Source of the DNA: Bryobacteraceae bacterium
Lineage (GTDB): Bacteria > Acidobacteriota > Terriglobia > Bryobacterales > Bryobacteraceae
Length of the DNA stretch: 64,000 nt
Assembly: GCA_029975915.1 (NCBI GenBank)
Contig: JARKOC010000352.1
Location: 248,001 to 312,000 of the forward strand
Direction: 5' to 3'
Shown here: in pieces, positions 33,664-44,624 of the stretch
How positions within the stretch are numbered: the first letter of the stretch is position 1
Layout of the letters: every line of letters begins with the position of its first letter
Program-made: the position numbers and the translations under genes
Notes under the pieces: generated by a model
Seen by the model: the letters and a program-made list of their open reading frames with translations, nothing else
What the model was told of the DNA's origin: nothing
Databases searched by the model: none

Positions 33664-35448
33664 ATGGGCCAAAACGTAGCACTGGATTTTCTGGGGGACT
33701 TGAGGCGGACGCACGACTGCGGGTCGTTGCGGGCGGCAGACGAGGGCAAGCGTGTCGTGTTGATGGGCTGGGTTCACCGCCGCCGGGACCTGGGCGGTGT
33801 GATCTTCATCCATTTGCGTGACCGGGCCGGCGTCACCCAGGCGGTGTTTCGCGCCGAGTGCGACGGGGACTTGCACGCCAAGGCCGAGCAGTTGCGGTCG
33901 GAGTACGTGATCGCGGTCGAAGGTGTTGTCGAGAAACGGTCGGCCGAGACGATCAATCCCAACATCCCGACTGGCGAGATCGAGGTGGTGACCGAGAAGA
34001 TCTGGATTCTCAACACGAGCGAGACTCCGCCCTTCCCGATGGAAGAGCACGTGGACGTGAACGAAGACGTGCGGCTGAAGTACCGCTACGTCGACCTGCG
34101 GCGGCCGCATATGCAGCGCAACTTGATCCTGCGGTCGAAGATCTCGCTTGAGGTGCGGCAGGAGTTGTACAAGCAGGGGTTCCTGGAAATCGAGACGCCG
34201 TTCATGACAAACTCGACGCCTGAAGGGGCGCGCGACTTCCTGGTACCGTCGCGAATTCAGCCGGGCAACTTCTACGCGCTGCCGCAGTCGCCGCAATTGT
34301 TCAAGCAATTGCTGATGGTGAGCGGCTATGACAAGTACTTCCAGATCGTGCGGTGTTTCCGTGACGAGGATCTGAGGGCCGACAGGCAGCCTGAGTTCAC
34401 GCAGATCGACCTGGAGATCTCGTTTCCGCAGGAGGAACGGATTTTTGAAGTGATCGAACCGCTGATCGAACGGGTGTGCGCGGTAGCCGGTTATGAAGTG
34501 AAAGGGCCATTCCCGCGCATGAGCTACGCGGAGGCGATGAGTTCATACGGCATCGATAAGCCGGACATGCGGATTCCGCGATTCTGGCCCGTCGAGGACC
34601 TGTTCCCGGCGGAGGCGGGGCTGACCCACAACGGGTTGCCGCTGGTGGCGATCACGATTCCCAACACCGGCGTGGTCAGCCGCAAGGAGCGCGACGAGTT
34701 GAAGAGCTTTGGGCATGAGCGCGGCCTGCGCGTTTATGACGACGTGAAGCGGCTGGAGCGCGATTTTGCCGAGCAGATGGCGAAAGTGAGGGAACGGACA
34801 GGGGCAGGAGAGAACGATCTGCTGATCCTGGCCGGCTGGCCAGGCAAGCCCGAGGGGCAGAGGCCCGAGGAAACAGTCTACAAAGCTTGCGGACAGCTCC
34901 GGTTGATGGCCGCGCAGAAGTTCAACGACCGCCACCAGTTGCTCGATCCGAAGGTCTTCAAGTTCCTTTGGGTCCTCGATTTCCCGATGTTTGAGTGGGA
35001 CGAGGAGGACAATCGTTGGGTGGCCGCGCATCATCCCTTCACCTCACCCAACGACGCCGACCTGGAAAAACTGGAATCGAATCCGGCGCGATGCCGGGCG
35101 CGGAGCTACGACATCGTGCTGAATGGCGTGGAACTGGGTTCAGGCTCGATCCGTATCCACCGGCAGGATGTTCAGGCGCTTGTGTTCAAGGCCTTGGGTT
35201 TCAGCGATGAGGAGGCGAAGAAGCGATTCGGATATCTCCTGGAAGCACTGACTTATGGCGCTCCGCCACACGGCGGCATCGCACTGGGCCTGGACCGTCT
35301 GGTGATGATCCTTGCTGGAGAGAACTCCATCCGGGATGTCATTCCATTCCCGAAGACGGCCAAAGGTTCGGACCTGATGTGCAACGCGCCGTCGCAGCCG
35401 AGCGAACGGCAATTGCGGGAACTGCATATTCAGTTGCGCCGCGGCTGA
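33664..35448 (+). CDS. aspS: aspartyl-tRNA synthetase
   Basis: 594 residues, bacterial-type AspRS. An N-terminal OB-fold anticodon domain (GWVHRRRDLGGVIFIHLRDR), the catalytic core with motif 1 (TPFMTNSTPEGARDFLVPSR), motif 2 (YFQIVRCFRDEDLRADRQPEFTQ), the GAD insertion domain (about residues 290-420) and motif 3 (GGIALGLDRLVMILAG) are visible, ending in AKGSDLMCNAPS. It lies 106 bases after hisS on the same strand; a TACAAT at 33574-33579 might be its -10 box but no -35 is clear. Whether it discriminates Asp from Asn tRNAs cannot be decided here. Confidence 0.97.
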   Translation: MGQNVALDFLGDLRRTHDCGSLRAADEGKRVVLMGWVHRRRDLGGVIFIHLRDRAGVTQAVFRAECDGDLHAKAEQLRSEYVIAVEGVVEKRSAETINPNIPTGEIEVVTEKIWILNTSETPPFPMEEHVDVNEDVRLKYRYVDLRRPHMQRNLILRSKISLEVRQELYKQGFLEIETPFMTNSTPEGARDFLVPSRIQPGNFYALPQSPQLFKQLLMVSGYDKYFQIVRCFRDEDLRADRQPEFTQIDLEISFPQEERIFEVIEPLIERVCAVAGYEVKGPFPRMSYAEAMSSYGIDKPDMRIPRFWPVEDLFPAEAGLTHNGLPLVAITIPNTGVVSRKERDELKSFGHERGLRVYDDVKRLERDFAEQMAKVRERTGAGENDLLILAGWPGKPEGQRPEETVYKACGQLRLMAAQKFNDRHQLLDPKVFKFLWVLDFPMFEWDEEDNRWVAAHHPFTSPNDADLEKLESNPARCRARSYDIVLNGVELGSGSIRIHRQDVQALVFKALGFSDEEAKKRFGYLLEALTYGAPPHGGIALGLDRLVMILAGENSIRDVIPFPKTAKGSDLMCNAPSQPSERQLRELHIQLRRG

Positions 35449-35527
35449 GGCTGCACGATCACACGAGGCAGCCGGCCTGGACGGCTCGGGTTACCATGGA
35501 AGTGGACTCATTTAGGAGACTTCTGTC

Positions 35528-37042
35528 ATGGAATTCCTTGCAGCCAGCCTGCTTGAACTTATCACCCAGACTTCGACCAACCTGCCGCCGGACGTGCGTG
35601 AGGCCCTACAACGGGCCCGCCAGCGCGAAAACGCAGGCACGCAGCCAGAGCAGGCCTTCAACATCATCGCCCTGAACGTGGATATGGCGCACGACGACGA
35701 GGCGCCAATCTGCCAGGACACGGGCATGCCCACGTTTATCGTCCACACGCCCGTCTGCGCCAATCAGGTCAGCATTGCCTCGACAATCCGCCACGCTGTG
35801 GCCGAGGCAACTCGGCGCGGCAAGTTGAGGCCGAATTCGGTGGATTCGATCACGGGATCGAATTCAGGCAACAACCTGGGTCCGGAGACGCCGGTGATCC
35901 ATTTCGAGAATTGGGACCGGAATGAAATCGAAGTCAAACTCATTCTCAAGGGCGGCGGTTGCGAGAACAAGAATATCCAGTATTCTCTGCCCTGCGAACT
36001 GGAGCATCTGGGAAAAGCCGGCCGGGATCTTGAGGGCGTAAAGAAATGCATTCTGCACGCTGTTTGGCAGGCGCAGGGCCACGGGTGCGCTCCGGGGGCG
36101 CTTGGAGTGTGCATTGGGAGCGACCGGGGCCACGGCTATCACGTGGCAAAGATGCAGTTGTTCCGGTACTTGAACGACGAGAATCCCGACCCCACCCTGG
36201 CAAAGCTCGAAGAAGAGATCATGGAGGAGGCCAACAAGCTCGGCATCGGTCCGATGGGCTTTGGCGGGAACTCATCGCTGATCGGATGCAAGATTGCAGC
36301 GGCGAACCGGCTTCCAGCGAGCTTTTTCGTCTCTGTCGCTTACAATTGCTGGGCTTTCAGGAGGCTGGGCGTGCTGCTCGATCCCAAGACGGGGGCGATT
36401 CTGCAGTGGCTGTATCGCGATCCTGAGGAGAGCGTGCAGAAGATGGCGAAGATGGAGGGTTTCCCGCTGACTGGACGCGAAATTGTCCTGGAACCGCCGG
36501 TGACCGAGGAGCAGATGCGCGCTCTGAAAGTAGGTGATGTAGTCCTGATCCGCGGCGAAATCTACACAGGACGCGACGCGGTTCACCACCACTTGATGAA
36601 GCACGCTCCACCGGTGGATCTGAGCGGCGCAATCATCTATCACTGCGGGCCGGTGATGCTGAAGCATGGGGACGAGTGGCGCGTGAAAGCCGCCGGGCCG
36701 ACGACATCGAGCCGCGAAGAGCCGTATCAGGCCGAAGTAATGAGGCGCTACGGCATCAAGGCGGTCATTGGAAAGGGCGGCATGGGCGCCAGGACGCTGG
36801 CCGGACTGCAAGAAGTCGGTGGAGTCTACCTCCACGCCATCGGCGGCGCTGCACAGGTTTACGCCAGGACTGTCCAGAAGGTCCTGGACGTTCACCTCTC
36901 CGAGTTCGGCATTCCCGAGGCGATGTGGCATCTCAAGGTGCATGACTTCGCCGCCATCGTGACGATGGATTCACATGGGAATTCGCTACACGCCGATGTG
37001 GAGAAGGCCACGGGCGACACGTTGAAGTCGCTTTCGATCTAG
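35528..37042 (+). CDS. fumarate hydratase, class I (Fe-S)
   Basis: 504 residues. Interconverts fumarate and malate in the TCA cycle using a 4Fe-4S cluster. The alpha part is seen at CQDTGMPTFIVH, SGNNLGPETPVIHFE, LKGGGCENKN and GIGPMGFGGN; the beta part at VLIRGEIYTGRDAVHHH, PTTSSREEPYQ and GKGGMGARTL. Both are fused in one chain, as in FumA/FumB. The three cluster Cys candidates are in CQDTG, GGGCENK and LIGCKIA. AGGAG lies nine bases before the ATG. It follows aspS by 79 bases. Confidence 0.94.
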   Translation: MEFLAASLLELITQTSTNLPPDVREALQRARQRENAGTQPEQAFNIIALNVDMAHDDEAPICQDTGMPTFIVHTPVCANQVSIASTIRHAVAEATRRGKLRPNSVDSITGSNSGNNLGPETPVIHFENWDRNEIEVKLILKGGGCENKNIQYSLPCELEHLGKAGRDLEGVKKCILHAVWQAQGHGCAPGALGVCIGSDRGHGYHVAKMQLFRYLNDENPDPTLAKLEEEIMEEANKLGIGPMGFGGNSSLIGCKIAAANRLPASFFVSVAYNCWAFRRLGVLLDPKTGAILQWLYRDPEESVQKMAKMEGFPLTGREIVLEPPVTEEQMRALKVGDVVLIRGEIYTGRDAVHHHLMKHAPPVDLSGAIIYHCGPVMLKHGDEWRVKAAGPTTSSREEPYQAEVMRRYGIKAVIGKGGMGARTLAGLQEVGGVYLHAIGGAAQVYARTVQKVLDVHLSEFGIPEAMWHLKVHDFAAIVTMDSHGNSLHADVEKATGDTLKSLSI

Positions 37043-37086
37043 GCCGACCGGCGATCGTTTATTCCTCCGCGCGTGGCGATATAGTG

Positions 37087-39132
37087 ATGGCCATGCGCGG
37101 CATCTTACTGTTGACCTTTCTTGCCGCGGCCGCGACCCCCGCCACGGCCCAGGCTGTCTCCGGTTGGTTCCCCTTCGCAGTCGATCAGGATAGGCTCGCT
37201 GGCGCAGCGGATTTTTCGCACCTGAACCATCCGTTGACCCAGGCCGACCGGATCAGCGTCAAGAACGGTCAATTCGTAAACGCCAAAGGCGAAAGAGTCA
37301 GGTTCTGGGGCGTGAATCTTGCGTTTGGCGCCAACTTCCCAGAGCAGAAGGATTCGGTTCGTTTGGCAAGACGTTTACGCCGGCTGGGGGTCAACCTCGT
37401 CCGGCTGCACCACATGGACACATCCCCTGACACCGACCCGACGGTGTGCCGCTCGATTCTCACCACTGGTCCGTATCCCACGCTGAACCCGATCGCGGTA
37501 GCACGACTGCGGGCGCTTCTGGATGCCTTTAAGCAAGAAGGGATCCATATCAACCTGAACCTGCACGTCGGTTACCTGTTCAGGCCGGATGTGGACAATG
37601 TGCCGGGTCCGGGTCCCTTGCCAACGCACTCCAAGCCGCTGCACATCTTCTATCCGCGGATGGTGGACCTGCAATGCGAGTTCACGAAGAAGCTCATCGA
37701 AAGTTTGCGGCTACAGAACGATCCCGTGCTGGCAATGGTGGAAATCGACAACGAAGCGTCGCTGCTGTTTTCTCACCAGGCGAGGCAACTCGACAAAGTT
37801 CTGGCGGGGGAATACAAAGAGGAGTTCGAAAAGCAGAAGAGCGAATTTCTGGGTGGGCGGGCGGAGACGGAGGGACGATTGATTGAGTTTCTCGTGGACC
37901 GCGACCGGGCATACCTAAACAGGATTCGGGATGTCATCCGGGTGGCTGCCGGAAAAAGTGTCCCAATCGCCGGAACACAGGTGGAATTCGGCGGACCACT
38001 GACGTTTGATTCACACGACGGGCTGGACTACCACGACGACCACTTTTACATCGATCACTACAACTTCCCGAACCGGCCGTGGGATGGACGTGATTGGCGC
38101 ATCCGCGATTCGTCGGGAGCCGGTTCCGGCTACCTTGTCTATCTGCATAAAGCATTTGCGCGCCAGGCGGGCAAGCCATATACGGTGAGTGAGTTCAATC
38201 AGCCATATCCAAACCGTCAAGGCGCCGAACTCGTCCCAACGCTCGCTGCGTTCGCCGCTTTGCAGGACTGGGACGGTTTGATGCATTTCGCCTATGAACA
38301 CGGGCGGGACTGGGATCGCATGGGTCCATCGGATTTCAACCTGAATGGCGATGTGACAAAGCTGGTTGCGTTCGCCCAGGCCGGCTGGATGTACCGTACC
38401 GGAGCAGTCGAACCGGCCCGGCATGAAGTAATAATCGGCATGCCGGAGTGGATGAGAATGAAGGCCACAACCGAGAGGCGGCAATTCGCTCTGGCGAGGT
38501 TTTTCGAAGAGAACGGGGTCGATCCGAACGTGGCGTTCCAGCACCGCGTTGCGATCAACGTGTCAGCCGGCGAGCCATCCCCGATCGCTCCTGTTCTACC
38601 CCCATTCCGGGCTGACACGGGCGAGCTGATGTATGACAACAAACGACAGTTGTTCATCATCAGCGCGGCGAAGGCAGCCGGCGTATTCGGATTCGCCAGA
38701 CATGAATCCGTGCAGGCGGGACCTTTCGAATACACGCTTGGGCCAGCGGCGCGGGGATTCGCCGCCTTCCTGGCAACCTCGCTTGACGGCCGGCCTCTGG
38801 CATCATCGGAGCATTTCCTGATCACGAATTCAAGTGCTACGCGCGGGACGGCTGAGTTCGTGAATTATCCCGGCACGGCTGATTGGTGGACACTATCGCC
38901 CGATCCTGGCACGAACAAACCATCGGGCCCGTTCTCCGTGCCACAGGGTGCTCCAATGATGGAGAGGAACGACGCGGTAGTGACTCTGCGAAGCACTGCG
39001 AGAAGACTGGTGGTATACCCGCTGGACGGCAGTGGAGTCCGCGGCAAGGCAATCGCAGCGGAACGCATACCGAAGGGCTTTAAGATCCGCCTCTACGCGG
39101 AGACTCCCTGGTACGAAATCGCTCCGGAATAG
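37087..39132 (+). CDS. secreted clan GH-A glycoside hydrolase (cellulase/GH5-like)
   Basis: About 681 residues with a signal peptide (residues 1-22, TFLAAAATPATAQA). The TIM-barrel domain opens with VRFWGVNLAFGANFPEQKD and LVRLHHMDTSPD. The probable acid/base Glu is in MVEIDNEASL and the nucleophile Glu in TVSEFNQPYP, the paired glutamates of clan GH-A. A C-terminal beta-sandwich (about residues 490-680) follows. Substrate is unknown; plant or microbial beta-glycans are typical. Three possible starts lie close together (GTG 37084, ATG 37087, ATG 37093); the middle one is used here. Confidence 0.87.
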   Translation: MAMRGILLLTFLAAAATPATAQAVSGWFPFAVDQDRLAGAADFSHLNHPLTQADRISVKNGQFVNAKGERVRFWGVNLAFGANFPEQKDSVRLARRLRRLGVNLVRLHHMDTSPDTDPTVCRSILTTGPYPTLNPIAVARLRALLDAFKQEGIHINLNLHVGYLFRPDVDNVPGPGPLPTHSKPLHIFYPRMVDLQCEFTKKLIESLRLQNDPVLAMVEIDNEASLLFSHQARQLDKVLAGEYKEEFEKQKSEFLGGRAETEGRLIEFLVDRDRAYLNRIRDVIRVAAGKSVPIAGTQVEFGGPLTFDSHDGLDYHDDHFYIDHYNFPNRPWDGRDWRIRDSSGAGSGYLVYLHKAFARQAGKPYTVSEFNQPYPNRQGAELVPTLAAFAALQDWDGLMHFAYEHGRDWDRMGPSDFNLNGDVTKLVAFAQAGWMYRTGAVEPARHEVIIGMPEWMRMKATTERRQFALARFFEENGVDPNVAFQHRVAINVSAGEPSPIAPVLPPFRADTGELMYDNKRQLFIISAAKAAGVFGFARHESVQAGPFEYTLGPAARGFAAFLATSLDGRPLASSEHFLITNSSATRGTAEFVNYPGTADWWTLSPDPGTNKPSGPFSVPQGAPMMERNDAVVTLRSTARRLVVYPLDGSGVRGKAIAAERIPKGFKIRLYAETPWYEIAPE

Positions 39133-39153
39133 CGCAGAGGCGGCGCAGTTTGG

Positions 39154-39159
39154 TAGACT
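39154..39159 (+). promoter_or_regulatory. possible -10 box of tRNA-Phe
   Basis: TAGACT lies 15 bases before the mature tRNA 5' end, at a fitting distance for a start near 39166. No good -35 is seen. Weak support. Confidence 0.25.
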
Positions 39160-39173
39160 GAAGGTCAGCCGAT

Positions 39174-39249
39174 GGCCAGGTAGCTCAGTTGGTAGAGCGC
39201 GGCCCTGAAAAGGCCGGCGTCGGCGGTTCAAGTCCGTCCCTGGCCACCA
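39174..39249 (+). tRNA. tRNA-Phe (anticodon GAA)
   Basis: All arms can be folded by eye: acceptor GGCCAGG (39174-39180) with CCTGGCC (39239-39245), D stem GCTC/GAGC (39183-39186 with 39195-39198), anticodon stem CGGCC/GGCCG (39100-series positions 39200-39204 with 39212-39216) around loop CTGAAAA with anticodon GAA at 39207-39209, and T stem GGCGG/CCGTC with TTCAAGT loop (39227-39233). The discriminator is A (39246) and CCA is encoded (39247-39249). Confidence 0.97.
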
Positions 39250-39614
39250 CTTGCACTCTGATGGGTTCTGACTGGCCTTCCCGGTTGACCCGCCCGCCTC
39301 ACCAAGCAAAACCTTGGATTCCCGAAGATTGTACCGGTAGCATGATGAAGGCTGTCGCGCCGGCCGCAGCCGTGGGGGTTCCTGGCGCGTTAAGGGACGG
39401 CCTATCCAGGGCCACCGTTGGCGGCCAAATCAGGCTATTTCACCTCGAACACCTGTGAGCAGAGAAAGCGCATTGGGTCGAATCGTGATGCTGGCGCTGC
39501 GCTCAACTGAGGGGAGCCGCCTGCAGTAGGGCGGCCCAGGAGCGTGAGTGCGGTTTTCGAGAGAGCCGGTAAGGAATGGAATCAGTGGCTCAGAAATCAC
39601 CGGTCTGGCAATGC
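39250..39614. other. 365-base intergenic region after tRNA-Phe
   Basis: No supportable gene is seen. The only structure noticed is a 6-bp hairpin (GCCGCC 39516-39521 with GGCGGC 39530-39535) without a T run on either strand. The 3' end of the respiratory operon lies at its right-hand border, so its transcript must end in here, by a factor-dependent or unrecognised terminator. Confidence 0.5.
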
Positions 39615-40022
39615 CTAACGCGCCGGCTGTTGGCCCAGCGGTTGCCCCGTCGATGGCCGGATGGGCTTGTTCAGCGGCGCGCCCGGGAACGCCTCGACGG
39701 GCTGTTTCAGGTTGCCCGGCAGGACCGTGGTTCTCGTTGAGATATCGAACAGCGTCCAGATCAGGAAAACGGCCAAGAAAAATAGGCCCAGCACGAAGAC
39801 AACAGCGTTGAACTTGTCGTGCCGCAGATGCATGAAAAACAGCGCCACGAGCGAGCCTTTGATCGACGCGATCCCGATGGCGACAACCGTATTCAGGTTG
39901 CCGAAGTCGATGCGCGAAACGGCCACGGTGATGACGGTCAGCACCAACAGTGCCAGAAGGATGATCGAGTAGGTCTTCGGACCCGTGATTTCGTGGGCGT
40001 TGCCGGCGGCGTGGTTTGACAT
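39615..40022 (-). CDS. coxD: cytochrome c oxidase subunit IV (prokaryotic type)
   Basis: 135 residues with three membrane helices (about 18-38, 45-65 and 75-95). The pattern IASIKGSLVALFFMHLRHDK is characteristic of the prokaryotic subunit IV/CyoD-like family that stabilises the oxidase core. A Pro-rich C-terminal tail follows. It is the last gene of the twelve-gene respiratory operon, 19 bases after coxC. Confidence 0.9.
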   Translation of the reverse strand: MSNHAAGNAHEITGPKTYSIILLALLVLTVITVAVSRIDFGNLNTVVAIGIASIKGSLVALFFMHLRHDKFNAVVFVLGLFFLAVFLIWTLFDISTRTTVLPGNLKQPVEAFPGAPLNKPIRPSTGQPLGQQPAR

Positions 40023-40041
40023 GGCGTTTTCGGGTCTCTCC

Positions 40042-40713
40042 TTACGAAATCAGATACATCAGCGGGAACAGGTAGATCCAGATCAGATCCACCAGGTGCC
40101 AGTACAGGCCGACAATGTCGACAGGGCCATAGTATTGCGCCGAGAACTCGTTGCGCATGGCCCGGAACATCACCCAAAGGATCGCGACGACGCCGAGCAG
40201 GACGTGGATGCCGTGCAGTCCGGTCATCATGAAATAGAAGCTGAAGAACATGAACTGTCCCGGCACGGTGTCGCCTTGATGCGAGTAGTACTTGCCAGGC
40301 AGCAGCCCTTCATGGAACTTGTGCGAGTACTCAACATACTTGATGCCCATAAAGGCCATGGCCAGAATGACTGTGAGCAGCAGGAACGCGATGAGCTTCT
40401 TCTTCTGGCCGGTCTGGGCAGCCCAAACGCCCATCACCATGGTGAATGAAGACAACAGCAGAACGATGGTGTTCACCGCACCGAGGCGCCAGTCGAGGTG
40501 ATGGTGCGCGGCGACGAAGGCTTCCGGGTGCTTGGCGTGCATGATGCCGTAACCGACAAACAGCCCGCCAAACAGCAGAACTTCGGTGACGAGAAACAGC
40601 CACATTCCGAGCTTGGACGCCTCGAACTGCTGCGTCATCGTAGTGAAGTGGTGCTGCAGTCCGGGTGTGTGCGATTCGTGTGGCGCGTGAACAGTGGTGG
40701 AAAAATCACTCAT
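40042..40713 (-). CDS. coxC: cytochrome c oxidase subunit III
   Basis: 223 residues, five membrane helices. The FEASKLGMWLFLVTEVLLFGGLF start, AHHHLDWRLGAVNTIVLLLSSFTMV and the ending MTGLHGIHVLLGVVAI with WHLVDLIWIYLFPLMYL are typical of the short (five-helix) CoxC form that lacks the first two helices. It lies 21 bases after coxA and holds lipid rather than metal. Part of the caa3-type oxidase. Confidence 0.95.
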   Translation of the reverse strand: MSDFSTTVHAPHESHTPGLQHHFTTMTQQFEASKLGMWLFLVTEVLLFGGLFVGYGIMHAKHPEAFVAAHHHLDWRLGAVNTIVLLLSSFTMVMGVWAAQTGQKKKLIAFLLLTVILAMAFMGIKYVEYSHKFHEGLLPGKYYSHQGDTVPGQFMFFSFYFMMTGLHGIHVLLGVVAILWVMFRAMRNEFSAQYYGPVDIVGLYWHLVDLIWIYLFPLMYLIS

Positions 40714-40734
40714 GGCGTTTCCTGATGGCGCGCC

Positions 40735-42381
<1,647 letters not shown>

Positions 42382-42399
42382 ATTCGAATCTCCTGTGTC

Positions 42400-43341
42400 T
42401 TACTGCAGCGACTTGATGTACTCGATCACGCCCAGGATTTCGCGTTCGCGAAGCAGGCCCTGGAACGTTGGCATGATCGGCTCGTAGCCCTGAACCACGC
42501 TGGCCTGAGGGTTCAGGATCGACTCGCGGATGTAGTTGGCGTCGATGGTGTGCGTCTTGCCGGCCGAATCCTTCACCTCCTGCCCGAAGATCGCCTTGAA
42601 ACTCGGGCCTTGGCCGCGCGTGCCGTCGATCGAGTGGCAGGTGGCGCAACCCTTGTTCTCATAGACCAGCTTGCCGAGATCTTTCAGAGGCATCTTGCGG
42701 ACCTGTTCATCGCCTTCCCGGAGGAATGTTTCATACTGCTCCGGCGTGTCGGCGAAGATGCGGGCGAGCATGTCGGAGTGGCCCTTGCCGCAGTATTCGG
42801 TGCAATAAACCTGGTGAATGCCGGGTTCGGTGGCCGTGAACCAGAGTTCGGTGTAACGGCCGGGAATGGCGTCGCGCTTGATGCGGAAGGCCGGGACGAA
42901 GAAGGAGTGAATGACGTCCTCGGAGTGCAGGACCAGTTTCACTGGCTTGTTCAGAGGAACATGCAGGTCGTTGAGGCTACGCGAACCATCGGGATACTCG
43001 AACTCCCAGACCCACTTCTTGCCGGTCACGACAATCTCCAGGGCATCATTCGGCACCACCCAGGCGCGGACATAGCTGCGGAACCCGAAGAAGAAGATGC
43101 CCATCACGACGATGAGGGGGATCACGCTCCAGACAATCTCCAGCTTTGTGTTGTGGGTGATGTGGGGCGTAATGTCATCCTTCGAACGCCGCTTCCAGCG
43201 CCGGACGGCATACCAGATCAGCCCGCCGTTAAAGAAGAAGAAGAAGACAGTCAGCCAGGCGATGAACATGAACAGCGCATCGACGTCGCCAGTATTCGAG
43301 CTGGCCGATTTTGGCAGAAGAAAGTCACGGAACCAATTCAT
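42400..43341 (-). CDS. coxB: cytochrome c oxidase subunit II with fused cytochrome c domain
   Basis: 313 residues. Two N-terminal membrane helices, then the cupredoxin domain with the CuA site: His in HSFFVPAFRIKRD and the cluster GIHQVYCTEYCGKGHSDM that supplies two Cys, Glu backbone, His and Met. A C-terminal cytochrome c domain follows with the haem motif NKGCATCHSIDG (about residues 230-240) and a distal Met in PIMPTFQGL. This fusion defines a caa3-type oxidase, which accepts electrons from the cytochrome c or directly from complex III. It overlaps the sco gene by four bases. Confidence 0.96.
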   Translation of the reverse strand: MNWFRDFLLPKSASSNTGDVDALFMFIAWLTVFFFFFNGGLIWYAVRRWKRRSKDDITPHITHNTKLEIVWSVIPLIVVMGIFFFGFRSYVRAWVVPNDALEIVVTGKKWVWEFEYPDGSRSLNDLHVPLNKPVKLVLHSEDVIHSFFVPAFRIKRDAIPGRYTELWFTATEPGIHQVYCTEYCGKGHSDMLARIFADTPEQYETFLREGDEQVRKMPLKDLGKLVYENKGCATCHSIDGTRGQGPSFKAIFGQEVKDSAGKTHTIDANYIRESILNPQASVVQGYEPIMPTFQGLLREREILGVIEYIKSLQ

Positions 43342-44171
43342 TTCGCGTTCACCATGAGATGGGTGGAAGGCAGGCGTTCACGCCTCCAGAGGACAAAAAG
43401 GGCAAAGCCGAGCACGAGCAGCGAGAGCGCGCCGCCAATGCGCATCACGTTGCGGGCAAACAGGGTGTAGCTCTTTGCCGCCGGATCGTAGTGGAAGCAG
43501 TAGAGCAGGAATTTCTCCGCCGATAGACCGAACTTCTCCTTCGCCGCCTCGACCAGAGCCAGGCGAATGTCGAAGGGCTTGAAGTTGATGCCGTAAAGGT
43601 AGCGGCTCACCTTGCCCTCTGGCGTGATGACGTAGATCACGGCCGGATGAGCATACTGGCCGGTTCTTTCATCCAGTTTGTAATTGAAACCAACCTGTTT
43701 GGCGAGCCGGGCCACCGACCCGTTGTAGTCGGTCAGGAAGTGCCAGCCCGGCGCAGGGCGCTCGTAGGATTCCAGGTAACTGGCCTTCTTGGATCGGGCG
43801 ATGGCGTAGTTTTCGGTCGGGTCGATCGAAATCGTGACGATCTCGTATTCCTTGCCCGGCGTCCAATCGATCTTGCGCAACGCCGCCACCTGGCCGTTCA
43901 GCACCAGATTGCAGAGCATCGGGCAGGTGTAATAGACCAGGTTCAGAATCACCGGGCGCCCGGAAGCGAAGTATTTCCGCAGCGGATACTGGTAGCCGTC
44001 CTCGGCCGTGAACTGGAGGTCGAGGTCGAGCTGCGCGCCCAGATGCTCTTCCACCTCGACGCCCGCCAGTTCCGGCGGCGTCTGCTCGCCGGTCACCTGC
44101 GAGAAAGCAGGAGTGACCAGCGCAATTAGCGCCAGGGTCGCATTACTACTTAGCTGGAGCAGCTTGAACAT
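43338..44171 (-). CDS. SCO1/SenC-family copper chaperone
   Basis: 277 residues. A signal-type segment at the N-terminus and one membrane helix near the C-terminus (about 250-268) bracket a thioredoxin-like domain with the copper motif CPMLC (about residues 82-86, YYTCPMLCNLVLNG) and the distal His in TGQYAHPAVIYVI. Sco proteins deliver copper to or reduce the CuA site of subunit II. The C-terminal membrane tail is unusual, most Sco proteins being anchored only at the N-terminus. It overlaps coxB by four bases and the upstream gene by 26 bases. Confidence 0.93.
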   Translation of the reverse strand: MFKLLQLSSNATLALIALVTPAFSQVTGEQTPPELAGVEVEEHLGAQLDLDLQFTAEDGYQYPLRKYFASGRPVILNLVYYTCPMLCNLVLNGQVAALRKIDWTPGKEYEIVTISIDPTENYAIARSKKASYLESYERPAPGWHFLTDYNGSVARLAKQVGFNYKLDERTGQYAHPAVIYVITPEGKVSRYLYGINFKPFDIRLALVEAAKEKFGLSAEKFLLYCFHYDPAAKSYTLFARNVMRIGGALSLLVLGFALFVLWRRERLPSTHLMVNAK

Positions 44172-44601
44172 TCGTCACCTGTTGGGCCGCGGGGGCCTGG
44201 ACCGGGGCGCTTGCGCCGCCGGCCGGTTCCACTTTCGCCGCGTAAGTCGCCGTGTTGTAGAAGACCTTGCCCTGCGCGTACTCGCTGGCCATAATCTCCA
44301 TCGCACGGTCGATGGGAATTCGCACAACGCCTTTCTGCTTGTCGATGAAGGCGTACTTGTATAGATGCGCGTCCTCACGTTCGCGAATCGCAATCAATTC
44401 TTTACTAGTTACTCCGGTATAGACTTCCTGCTCGACCGATTCGAAGTAGACCTGATACAGCCAGTAAGTCCCGACGACGAAGACCAGCAGGACAACCACC
44501 GTCAGGCCGGACCAGAAGGCGACCAGCCCTGCCTTGGCGTCCCGCGCGTCGTAGCCCTGTTCCGGGTTTGGCGTTTGAATCTGATTTGTCTCGTCAGCCA
44601 T
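44146..44601 (-). CDS. single-pass membrane protein within the act-cox operon, function unknown
   Basis: 151 residues: a polar N-terminus, one membrane helix (about 28-49, LVAFWSGLTVVVLLVFVVGTYW), then a soluble domain outside (YFESVEQEVYTGVTSKELIAI, HLYKYAFIDKQKGVVRIPIDRAMEIM) and an Ala/Pro/Gln-rich tail. The IPIDRAMEIMA pattern occurs in acidobacterial and planctomycete proteins in the same gene position, so it may be a small accessory or assembly factor of the alternative complex III-oxidase. It starts 23 bases after actF and overlaps sco by 26 bases. Confidence 0.75.
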   Translation of the reverse strand: MADETNQIQTPNPEQGYDARDAKAGLVAFWSGLTVVVLLVFVVGTYWLYQVYFESVEQEVYTGVTSKELIAIREREDAHLYKYAFIDKQKGVVRIPIDRAMEIMASEYAQGKVFYNTATYAAKVEPAGGASAPVQAPAAQQVTNVQAAPAK

Positions 44602-44624
44602 TTTGAAGATTCCTTTCCCGGTGA

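Noticed and set aside
33664..35448. Idea that AspRS is non-discriminating (charging tRNA-Asn)
   Set aside because: The diagnostic positions could not be aligned with confidence, and RRRDLGG has Leu where the non-discriminating Pseudomonas enzyme has His. No claim is made.
39516..39535. hairpin considered as terminator of the respiratory operon
   Set aside because: Only six base pairs, no T run on either strand, and about 80 bases from the end of coxD.
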